Origin: Pontivivens nitratireducens
GTDB lineage: Bacteria > Pseudomonadota > Alphaproteobacteria > Rhodobacterales > Rhodobacteraceae
DNA: 64,000 nucleotides
NCBI RefSeq assembly: GCF_014235845.1
Contig: NZ_JACJUQ010000003.1
Location: 1 to 64,000 of the forward strand
Reading direction: 5' to 3'
Made by a program: the position numbers and the translations under genes. Shown piece by piece: positions 34,693-44,071 of the stretch. The notes beneath the pieces were generated by a model that was not told where the DNA came from, made no database searches, and saw nothing but the letters and a program-made list of their open reading frames with translations. The first letter of the stretch is position 1; the number at the start of each line of letters is the position of its first letter.

Positions 34693-35826
34693 ATGAGCAA
34701 GCGGAGGACCGCTGTAGATTTGTTCTGCGGCGCAGGAGGGTTGTCTGCGGGGCTGGAGATGGCCGGCTTTACGGTTCTGGCCGGGAATGATCTGTTCGCA
34801 GCGGCAGGTAGGACTTTCGAGGCAACTCACCCGAACGCGAAGTTCTTCGGCGAGCCGATCCAAGACCTCAAAATCGACAATCTCCTCCGCGATACCGGCT
34901 TGAAAAAAGGTGAGCTGACGGTCCTCGTCGGCGGGCCGCCATGTCAGGCCTATTCGGTATATAATCACCAGCGCGGCATGCACGATGAGCGGGCCCAGCT
35001 CTTCCGACAGTATCTTCGCGTGGTTGAGGGACTGAATCCTGAATGGATCGTGATGGAGAATGTCGCTGGCATTTTCTCAATCGCTGGTGGCGAGGCCGTC
35101 CACGCGATTGAAACGGAGCTGCGTGCCCTCGGCTACAATGTCGAATACCAGATCATGCGGGCAGAGCAGTATGGGGTTCCTCAGGAGCGTCGCAGGGTAG
35201 TGTTCATCGGAAACCGGATCGGCGCTCCCATCAGGCATCCACAGCCCACCCATGGACCGGGCCTGGAGCCGCTGGTTACGATCGCCGACGCTATCAGTGA
35301 TTTACCACCGCTGGAGAATGGGGAGAACCCAGGGTGCCAGAATTATCCTGTAGAGCCGAAGACCGAATACCAGAAGGCTCTTCGCGGAAACGCAGTTGAG
35401 GTCAGCTGCCACGCGGCACCGCGCTTGGGCAAAGTGAACGTTGAGCGATTGGCCCACATTCCTCCGGGCGGAAGCTGGAGAGATATTCCGTTCGACCTTC
35501 TTCCGGCTGGCATGAAGCGCGCGAAAAGATCGGACCACACGAAGCGGTATGGCCGGATGACTTGGGATGGACAGGCCTGCACGATCCTGACCAAGTGTGA
35601 CATTCATTGGGGCGCCTATCTTCATCCAGAGCAGGATCGTGCAATTTCTGTGCGCGAAGCGGCGAGGCTGCAATCGTTCCCGGACAGTTTCCAATTCGTC
35701 GGCTCAAAGACTGAGCAATACGTTCAGGTAGGGAACGCTGTGCCTCCACTGCTTGGCAAGGCCATAGGTCTCACACTGTTCGAGCTGATCGCCGAGGCCG
35801 CGGAGGCAGAGGGCGCCGCCGCCTGA
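34693..35826 (+). CDS. DNA (cytosine-5-)-methyltransferase
   Basis: This 377-residue enzyme has all main C5-methyltransferase motifs in order: DLFCGAGGLSAGLEMAGF (I), GGPPCQAYS (IV) with the catalytic Cys, MENVAGI (VI), QERRRVVFIG (VIII) and QVGNAVPPLLGKAIG (X). A target-recognition region lies between motifs VIII and IX. I chose the ATG at 34693, preceded by AGGAAG, rather than the longer frame. It is the probable partner of the upstream NotI-like nuclease. A broken vsr gene starts one base after its stop, as in dcm-vsr pairs. Confidence 0.95.
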   Translation: MSKRRTAVDLFCGAGGLSAGLEMAGFTVLAGNDLFAAAGRTFEATHPNAKFFGEPIQDLKIDNLLRDTGLKKGELTVLVGGPPCQAYSVYNHQRGMHDERAQLFRQYLRVVEGLNPEWIVMENVAGIFSIAGGEAVHAIETELRALGYNVEYQIMRAEQYGVPQERRRVVFIGNRIGAPIRHPQPTHGPGLEPLVTIADAISDLPPLENGENPGCQNYPVEPKTEYQKALRGNAVEVSCHAAPRLGKVNVERLAHIPPGGSWRDIPFDLLPAGMKRAKRSDHTKRYGRMTWDGQACTILTKCDIHWGAYLHPEQDRAISVREAARLQSFPDSFQFVGSKTEQYVQVGNAVPPLLGKAIGLTLFELIAEAAEAEGAAA

Positions 35827-35827
35827 A

Positions 35828-36279
35828 ATGGCGCAGGTAAAATCTCCCATGTCCCGATCCGAGAACATGTCTCGGATTAAATCCAAGGACACTGCTCCTG
35901 AAATGGCCATCCGCCGAGGGCTACATGCCCGCGGATTCCGTTCCAGGATTCATCGCCATGACTTGCCAGGTCGTCCTGACTTGGTGCTGATCAAGTGGCG
36001 CGCTGGCATCCAGGTGCACGGGTGCTACTGACATGGGCATGATTGCTTAGGGCGTGCTCCAAAGACCAACACCGAAACTGGGGCCCCAAGATCGCCAAGA
36101 ATTGCGAGCGTGACGCTCGAAACGAGGCTGCGCTTCGGGATGCTGGCTGGCGTGTTCTGATCGTGTGGGAGTGCTGCTTGGTTGGCGCCGGTCGATGGGG
36201 TCGGGATGAGCTCCTCGACCGCATCGTCAGCTGGGTTCGCGGCGATAAGCCATATCTCGAAATCGAAAGTGCGCAGTAG
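35828..36279 (+). pseudogene. vsr: very-short-patch repair endonuclease (vsr), disrupted
   Basis: Vsr nicks T:G mismatches left by deaminated 5-methylcytosine. The start is typical (MSRSENMSRIKSKDTAPE, then PGRPDLVLIKWRA with the catalytic Asp). At VHGCYxHGHDC an in-frame TGA at 36029-36031 stands where the family has Trp. A second defect follows: the frame shifts by one near 36071-36080, after which NWGPKIAKN and later GWRVLIVWEC can be read. Both lesions lie in the catalytic core, so a working enzyme is unlikely. The methyltransferase beside it looks intact. Confidence 0.88.
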
Positions 36280-36454
36280 GACCGACACTTTCGACCAGAT
36301 TGACCGGGACCACCTCACTGAAAAGAGGCCAGGCAGGGGCGAAAACCGATCAGAAACAGTTCCAACCAGCATGGGCGAAGCCCTGGCTCCAGCACTGCGA
36401 CGAGAAGGCAGTCAGAGGCAACGGCGAGACTGGCACACGAAATAGGTGGGAGCT

Positions 36455-37987
36455 CTAATCGGCTTCCCCTTGGCTATGCTTCCAAAAGCGGATCGCTGGT
36501 CCATCCATTTCTGCGAGCGCGTTGGCAACATCTACGCCACCGAAAAGCTGCGTTCTCGACGCCAGAGGATGGAAGTCGGGTGCTTCCGTGGCCCAATTCC
36601 CATCACCGTCGCATCGGTGGTGCGCAGCGCTGGGAAACAGGTTATCTGAAAGTGGGATATTGGCATGCGGGTTATGATAGACGTTCAGACCCTCTCCCCA
36701 GCTCTCGCGGTAGCCCGGCGCGTTCACCACTGCTTTGAAGACGAGCGGATGTGTCGCGCCGGAGTCGCGGTCAATACAAGTCCCTTCCCTGATCATCAGC
36801 ACATCGCCAGCACCGAATCCTCCTACTACCCCCATCCGGTTGAACTTGGAAATCGTCCCGGCTGATGTCGATATCACTGCACTGATATACTGAGCGTCAG
36901 GAATATCGAAGAATCCTGAAGGTATTACCTTATCGCCCCAACGGTGTTCGGTGAGCTTCGCTGGAATTGCAATCACATTGCCTTGCTCATCTTGATCAGC
37001 AGTATAATCGTAACCATAAAGATACCGCTCAAGCGCTGATCGGGTATAGACCATCGAGCCCGGCGAGGAGAAATCCGCCACCGCAAAGATCAGCGGCATC
37101 CCCGCGATCTGAGGCTGCTCCCAGTATCTCTTCCGTAGCTTGCTGAACAGAGGACTGCCGAACTTGATCGGCATGTAGTCGTTCAGGTAGGCATGCTGCT
37201 GTTCTACGGTCTCGATCGGCGGCTGTGGCACGATCTGTGCGCCCATGCGCGTGGGGCCCACTGTAACAGCCTCAATCGCAACCTCTCCCCGAAGGCTCCG
37301 CCCAATGAAATCGGGAACAGCATGATCAGCGTCCAGCCTAAACCCGAGTTCGGTCAGGGTTGCGAAAAGATACAGTTCCCAGACTCTCTGATCGAAAGCC
37401 GTAGACTGGAACTGTTCCACGAAATTGCCGTCGAGATCTTCATGCCAACGCATCATAGGTTCGATGATGCCGCGTGCCGGGGAAAATACGCCTTCCGTCG
37501 CAACTTTCATGTAATCTGGATGCAGCGCTTCAGGCGCGTGCAGAGGTGTGAAAAAGTCGACCGGCGCACCCACCTCATCGCCTTGGTGATGAAACTCATC
37601 GGGTTTCTCCAGCAGGTCTGCCACCAGCTCCGCCAAGGCGTCGCGCGCCTGTTCCGGTTCCTGGAAGAAGTCGGTCATCGAAGTCCATCTGAACCGGAGC
37701 TTCTTGTCCCGGCCAAACGCCATGCCCGAGAAGTCGTTGTCGGACCGGTCACGTATGAGCATCCCCAGGATCGTCCCGCCCTCGTCTTCGAAGTATGCCA
37801 CCTCTTCGCCGGAAAGAACGGCTCTTGGGTCTCGCGCGTAACCAGCGAGCGCGTCGAAGCGCAGTTTCAATATCTCCCGCACGGCTACTCCATCCAGTAT
37901 CCAGTCACTCAATTCCGCGTGCAGTGCATGCCCTGCGGAGCATCCGTATCGCATCTTGTAGAATGCTCGAAAAGGTCGGTCATGCAT
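36455..37987 (-). CDS. large hypothetical protein with possible PD-(D/E)XK-like signature
   Basis: I do not recognise a named family for this protein of about 510 residues. A central part reads RVWELYLFATLTELGF, then AVPDFIG and EVAIEAVTVGP, the hydrophobic helix/PD/ExE pattern seen in PD-(D/E)XK nuclease folds. A later stretch KLRKRYWEQPQIAGMPLIF and FAVADF may complete the fold. A nuclease role is inference. It converges on the vsr remnant and closes the defence block. The start is unclear: no ribosome binding site precedes the ATG at 37987, and the frame is open to 38098. Confidence 0.6.
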   Translation of the reverse strand: MHDRPFRAFYKMRYGCSAGHALHAELSDWILDGVAVREILKLRFDALAGYARDPRAVLSGEEVAYFEDEGGTILGMLIRDRSDNDFSGMAFGRDKKLRFRWTSMTDFFQEPEQARDALAELVADLLEKPDEFHHQGDEVGAPVDFFTPLHAPEALHPDYMKVATEGVFSPARGIIEPMMRWHEDLDGNFVEQFQSTAFDQRVWELYLFATLTELGFRLDADHAVPDFIGRSLRGEVAIEAVTVGPTRMGAQIVPQPPIETVEQQHAYLNDYMPIKFGSPLFSKLRKRYWEQPQIAGMPLIFAVADFSSPGSMVYTRSALERYLYGYDYTADQDEQGNVIAIPAKLTEHRWGDKVIPSGFFDIPDAQYISAVISTSAGTISKFNRMGVVGGFGAGDVLMIREGTCIDRDSGATHPLVFKAVVNAPGYRESWGEGLNVYHNPHANIPLSDNLFPSAAHHRCDGDGNWATEAPDFHPLASRTQLFGGVDVANALAEMDGPAIRFWKHSQGEAD

Positions 37988-38482
37988 CCGGGGGAGTTTT
38001 CGATCACGCTGCTGTGCGATACGGTCACCATTGCTGTGATACGATCCGGTTCGCTGATTGGGTTGCGGAGACCTTGTGCACCTGTTGACGAAATGCACAG
38101 GTTACAGCACATCTGTTCGCACACCGCCGAATTCGATCCGGACTCTGAGGAAACGTTCCTTTAATATCAGTGGTTTTTGCTGCTTGGCACCTGCCCCTAC
38201 CGCCGGAGCCACTTTTGGCAGTATCCATAAAGGTTTTCAAAGCCCCATGGTCGAGAGCTGGTCTCTCAGCGATTCACCCCTCGATTATAGCTCTCGAGGA
38301 TCTTGTGAAATCCCGGGCGCGGGAAACCGCTGATCTCGATAGAGCAGTCTCAAAGGTTGCTTCTTGTGCGGTGGGTGGATGTCAAGGGTATAGTTGTCTA
38401 CATGGGTGCGGCTGCCGCCGGCCCGGGGCAGGGTCAACAAAAAGGTGGCGCACATATGGACCGAGCCGGTCGACCTGGAGCC

Positions 38483-38572
38483 TCACTCGCAGCCGGTTGC
38501 CCGATGTGCCGCAACGCAACGAAGTAATACATCAATCCGCAACAATAGCCCGCACGATGAGATCGCGCGCAC
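38483..38572 (-). CDS. candidate 29-residue small protein or leader
   Basis: A GTG at 38572 is preceded by the near-perfect Shine-Dalgarno AAAGGAGGTC at a 4-base spacing and opens a 30-codon frame starting MRAISSCGLLLRIDVLL. No homology is recognised. Support is the strong ribosome binding site alone, in a gene-free gap (38099-38886) of the island. Confidence 0.3.
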   Translation of the reverse strand: MRAISSCGLLLRIDVLLRCVAAHRATGCE

Positions 38573-38585
38573 TGTGACCTCCTTT

Positions 38586-38693
38586 CAATTCTTGGTGCGC
38601 CGCGCGTTTGCCTCGATCCACCTGGCATAGCGGGCGTTGAGGTTCGGAATATCAGGGAATATATGACGTGTCGCTGTTGGCGCGGTCGTCATA
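38586..38693 (-). CDS. candidate 35-residue small protein
   Basis: An ATG at 38693 opens a 36-codon frame ending NARYARWIEANARRTKN. Its stop lies 13 bp before the next small frame, whose strong ribosome binding site lies in the gap between them. The tail looks like a genuine protein helix (charged, with Arg and Trp), but the start has no good Shine-Dalgarno. It may be the last part of a degraded larger gene. Confidence 0.3.
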
Positions 38694-38855
38694 ACCGGCG
38701 TTCTTGCTCTTTATTCATCCGAGCAACATGCCAATGATCTCAGTCCTCTATGTTATGATCTGGCGACGCTATGGCGGCCTTATTGTAACGCAATATTTCA
38801 ATTATGAAATTATTATCACAAATGCAACGCCAGATTTTCTAACGACTGCACTTCC

Positions 38856-38877
38856 TGACCTCAATCGCTTGAGGTCA
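38856..38877. promoter_or_regulatory. perfect 9-bp inverted repeat before the small gene
   Basis: TGACCTCAA (38856-38864) and TTGAGGTCA (38869-38877) are exact inverted copies with a 4-base loop. The right arm contains the only GAGG in front of the next ATG. It could be an operator or a hairpin that hides the ribosome binding site. The DNA upstream is AT-rich, as expected for a promoter. Confidence 0.5.
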
Positions 38878-38886
38878 ATAAAAACA

Positions 38887-39114
38887 ATGATTTGCGACGG
38901 ATGCTCCCCGCCCCGTGAAGCTCGCCGTGCGGAACTTACCGAACTTCTCGAATATATTGCTGAGATGATCGGCGATCCCGGCAACGGGGAAGCCTACCTG
39001 CCGATCTTTACGCGTGTAGAAGCCGAGATCGACGCGCTTTCCCAAACTGAGAGCGCAATCGAGCGAGCCCGCCGCGTCAGGCGTGAGAAGGGCGCGCGAG
39101 CGGCTCGGAGTTGA
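38887..39114 (+). CDS. small hypothetical protein beside the integrase
   Basis: I do not recognise this protein of about 75 residues. It starts MICDGCSPPREARRAELTEL and continues with an amphipathic helical part (LLEYIAEMIGDPGNGEAYL) and a basic tail. The frame is open further upstream to 38704, but that extra part is AT-rich and lacks protein-like composition, so I prefer the ATG at 38887. The 3' end overlaps the convergent integrase by 38 bp. A role in integration or excision is only suggested by position. Confidence 0.5.
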   Translation: MICDGCSPPREARRAELTELLEYIAEMIGDPGNGEAYLPIFTRVEAEIDALSQTESAIERARRVRREKGARAARS

Positions 39115-40423
39115 TCATGATGCGATTGTGGTATGCAAGCTTCTTTTCAAGCGTCATTTTGTCCCCGTAGACTTCCCTGCCCCTGGCCTTTTTTACAGAA
39201 TGTCCCATCAGTTCAGCGATATGGTCGTCTCGGACGTCGGCATTCCGCAGCCTGGTTTCGAAGATATGGCGCATGCCGCCGACGGTGACATCGTCAGGGA
39301 GTAGCCCAAGTTCGCGCAGCCCATCGTTCGCTTCTGCCGAGAATGACCCCTTGCCCCGGAATCTGGCAAAGCCCTCAGGATTGCGCTGGAATGCCTCGAG
39401 GGCTCGACCAACGAGGGGTATTGCACGCTTCGATGACTTGTTCTTGATCTCCCGCTTGTATTCTCCAGTTTCACGCTGGATCATGATGTGCGGCACGTTG
39501 TCCTCAAGATGTATAGACCCAGGCGGAAGACCCGTGACCTCGGCCTGACGACACCCCGTTTCGGAAAGCGCATAAATTACGTCACGCGTGTCGGTGTTCA
39601 GCGTGTCAAGCGCGCCGACCGCCAAGATCTTTTCAAGATACTCGACAGGTATCTCCGCCTTCCTGCTTTCTTCATCGAGGATGTTGAGGCGCTTCGCCAG
39701 CCCATTGAATGGACATGAGGGGATCATGAGCTCGTCGATCCCGAGGTGGATATGGAACTTTTCCCATAGCAAGCAGAGGTTCCTAAGTTCTTTTTGGGCG
39801 GTATCTCCTCGAATGTCATCGTCAATGATCCGATCTTGCAGAGCATCCCGCAGCGAGACAGCCTGCCTACGCGTAATTTCGCCGAAGACCGGGTCGTATC
39901 CCAGCAACTCGACTACCTTGCTCGCCGGTCTTTTCCAGCGGTATGTCCATGTTCTTGTTTGGGTATGATCCTTGTCTCGCACCTCCGCACGAAACCAATC
40001 CTTCATCGAGTCGGCGACCTCGGTGATGGAGAGTCTGGGCCGCTCTACACCGCCGAAAGCCGCGACCGATACCGGTGACCCAGGTTCATCACCTTCCGAT
40101 TTCAAAGATGCGAACCGAGCCAAAATCTCATCTAAGGGGCCAGCTGCTAACTCACTGGCTGTCTGGTATCCCCACGATCGAGCTGAGGCCAACTTGGCGA
40201 TCGCCTCGTAGTAGTCCCGTGACCCTGAATTTCGGCCTGAGAGCCTTGCATCGAGATCAGCCATGATCTGACGCTCGACAACTGCCAGTCGCGCAGCTGC
40301 TTCGCGTTCATCACCAGTGTAGAGGCTTTGATGTATCTCGCGACGGGACTCGATTGACCTATAGCGCTTGGGAACCCTCATTCGCAAATGCCATATCCCG
40401 CCTCTCTTCGCCTTGCCTGCCAT
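39077..40423 (-). CDS. tyrosine integrase of the tRNA-Leu island
   Basis: This 448-residue site-specific recombinase would integrate the island into tRNA-Leu. The N-terminal part has a SAM-like DNA-binding region. The catalytic part shows ETGCRQAEVTGL (first Arg), KNKSSKRAIPLVG (Lys), VGGMRHIFETRLR (second Arg), ELMGHSVKKA (His) and GREVYGDK (Tyr nucleophile). At the HxxR position it has GxxR, so the second catalytic His is replaced by Gly. It lies 189 bp from attR, with the iteron-like arm sites beside its start, as expected for an integrase reading away from its attachment site. Confidence 0.9.
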   Translation of the reverse strand: MAGKAKRGGIWHLRMRVPKRYRSIESRREIHQSLYTGDEREAAARLAVVERQIMADLDARLSGRNSGSRDYYEAIAKLASARSWGYQTASELAAGPLDEILARFASLKSEGDEPGSPVSVAAFGGVERPRLSITEVADSMKDWFRAEVRDKDHTQTRTWTYRWKRPASKVVELLGYDPVFGEITRRQAVSLRDALQDRIIDDDIRGDTAQKELRNLCLLWEKFHIHLGIDELMIPSCPFNGLAKRLNILDEESRKAEIPVEYLEKILAVGALDTLNTDTRDVIYALSETGCRQAEVTGLPPGSIHLEDNVPHIMIQRETGEYKREIKNKSSKRAIPLVGRALEAFQRNPEGFARFRGKGSFSAEANDGLRELGLLPDDVTVGGMRHIFETRLRNADVRDDHIAELMGHSVKKARGREVYGDKMTLEKKLAYHNRIMINSEPLARPSHA

Positions 40424-40497
40424 GTTCCGAACCCCTGCATATAGACGATCTCACCAATATCGCCCGGTATAATGCTCGCCAAGTGCTCTGGCCCACA

Positions 40498-40518
40498 AAT
40501 TGCTACCATTTTTGCTAC
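40498..40518 (+). repeat. right-arm iterons, two copies of TTTTGCTAC-type
   Basis: AATTGCTAC (40498) and TTTTGCTAC (40510) repeat with a 12-bp period in the same orientation as the three copies on the left arm. In the circular form all five would flank the attachment core. Confidence 0.6.
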
Positions 40519-40565
40519 ACACGCGATATAGGGCCCCCACGGTGATTGTCGAGATATATCCTTAT

Positions 40566-40577
40566 AAATAAGGGAAT
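40566..40577 (+). repeat. right copy of AAATAAGGGAAT
   Basis: This is an exact copy of the 12-base element at 23412, lying 34 bases before the attR core. Confidence 0.55.
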
Positions 40578-40611
40578 CCAAGTAACTTTATCCGCGCATA
40601 ACACGAGCAGC

Positions 40612-40632
40612 CGAGTCCTCTCCTGGGCACCA
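40612..40632 (+). repeat. attR core (21-bp copy of tRNA-Leu 3' end)
   Basis: It is identical to 23358-23378, including the CCA end, and is followed by TAAAT where attL has CAAAT. It marks the right boundary of the island. No tRNA body is present here, so it is a partial copy. The chromosome resumes with the katG gene. Confidence 0.9.
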
Positions 40633-40800
40633 TAAATCGGCCGAGTATCTCGGTGATTTACACGCTTCCTCCATACCCCCGGAAATATTTGGCGCTTATT
40701 AGGCCTTGTTCAGGTGGATGGCGTTTCGTCCCGTATCGACTGACGGCATGCGGCGCGGATCGCGCCATGACAGTCGGGATTATCCCCCAGAGTTCGGCAT

Positions 40801-40832
40801 AAAAAACCCCGCCGCGAACGTGCGCGACGGGG
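40801..40832 (-). terminator. rho-independent terminator of katG
   Basis: On the minus strand, a 10-bp GC-rich stem with one mismatch (40807-40816 with 40823-40832) is followed by six T residues (A-run at 40801-40806). It begins 25 bases after the katG stop. It also separates katG from the island end. Confidence 0.85.
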
Positions 40833-40857
40833 TGGGGCAAGGCTTAGTCAGGCCGGT

Positions 40858-43122
<2,265 letters not shown>

Positions 43123-43174
43123 CTACGCGATTAGTTTAATTTGCATTTTCTGATTGGCTTCATAGTTTCAGGTT

Positions 43175-44068
43175 ATGAATAACCTTACCCTCAGGCAACT
43201 CAGGTATTTTCAGGCGCTGGCGCAACATGGGCATTTCGGCCATGCGGCGGCAATGTGCTCGATCTCGCAACCTGCGATGTCGGTGCAGATCCGCGAGCTT
43301 GAGGAAAACCTTGGCGTGACATTGTTCGAACGCTCCGCGCGCAAGGTTCGCCTGACGCCGTTCGGGGATGAACTGGCCGTTCGCGTGCGCGACATCCTGG
43401 GCGCGGTGGATGAGCTGGGCGAACTGGCCCGCGCCACCGCGGGCAAGGTGCCGGACCGCTTGCGTATCGGTGTCATCCCCACGGTAGCACCCTATCTGTT
43501 GCCAGCTATGGTGACGGCGTTGACGCGCCTGAACCCCGCGCTGGACCTGCACGTGCGCGAAACGCAGACGACCGGGCTGTTGCGCGCGCTGGAGCAAGGG
43601 ACGCTCGACGCGGCGGTGGTCGCGCTTCCCGTTTCGCATCCCGCGTTCACCGAGGTCGCGTTGTGCGAGGAGGATTTCGTCCTGGTGCGCCCGGCGGCGG
43701 ATGCGGACAAGCCCGTTCCCGATGGCGAGGCCCTGCGCCGGATGCGGCTGCTGTTGCTGGAGGAGGGTCACTGCTTTCGCGATCAGGCGCTGGCCTTTTG
43801 TGCCGCGCCCGCGAATATGCCCCGCGACGGGCTGGACGGCAGTTCGCTGACCACATTGGTGCAGATGGTCGGTGCGGGGATCGGGGTGACGCTGATCCCG
43901 GAAATGGCGATCGGGCTGGAAACCGGCTCCGCCCCGGTCAGCGTCTCCCGTTTCGGGCATCCCGCCCCCAAACGCACGATTGGCCTGATCTGGCGCAGGA
44001 CCAATCCTCTCGCCACGCAGCTCCACACGATAGCCGAGGTTCTGGGCAGCGTTTCACGCCGCGATTAG
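43175..44068 (+). CDS. oxyR: hydrogen-peroxide-sensing LysR regulator OxyR
   Basis: This 297-residue protein has an N-terminal LysR helix-turn-helix (HAAAMCSISQPAMSVQIREL) and the redox pair Cys200 and Cys209 in EEGHCFRDQALAFC, equivalent to the disulfide-forming cysteines of E. coli OxyR. The pairing with divergent katG confirms the role. An ATAG-rich stretch near 43114 in the shared 112-bp promoter region may be part of the OxyR box, but I cannot place the full four-element site. Its stop lies 3 bp from the end of the convergent Hsp70-like gene. Confidence 0.93.
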   Translation: MNNLTLRQLRYFQALAQHGHFGHAAAMCSISQPAMSVQIRELEENLGVTLFERSARKVRLTPFGDELAVRVRDILGAVDELGELARATAGKVPDRLRIGVIPTVAPYLLPAMVTALTRLNPALDLHVRETQTTGLLRALEQGTLDAAVVALPVSHPAFTEVALCEEDFVLVRPAADADKPVPDGEALRRMRLLLLEEGHCFRDQALAFCAAPANMPRDGLDGSSLTTLVQMVGAGIGVTLIPEMAIGLETGSAPVSVSRFGHPAPKRTIGLIWRRTNPLATQLHTIAEVLGSVSRRD

Positions 44069-44071
44069 CGG

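Larger units (their letters stand above)
23379..40632. mobile_element. tRNA-Leu integrative island with defence genes
   Basis: The element of about 17.25 kb is bounded by the 21-bp repeat. Just inside both ends are matching 12-base direct repeats and runs of a 12-bp iteron. The integrase gene lies beside the right end. Cargo comprises three small unknown genes, a DUF3987 protein, an HTH gene with two tyrosine recombinases, and a defence block. No capsid, tail, portal, terminase or conjugation genes were seen, so it is neither a complete prophage nor a self-transmissible element by inspection. It could be a satellite-type or mobilisable island. Confidence 0.88.

Noticed and set aside
23379-40632. 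Apparent absence of GCGGCCGC inside the island as evidence for NotI avoidance
   Set aside because: An 8-base GC-rich word is expected less than about once in 17 kb, so its absence proves nothing.
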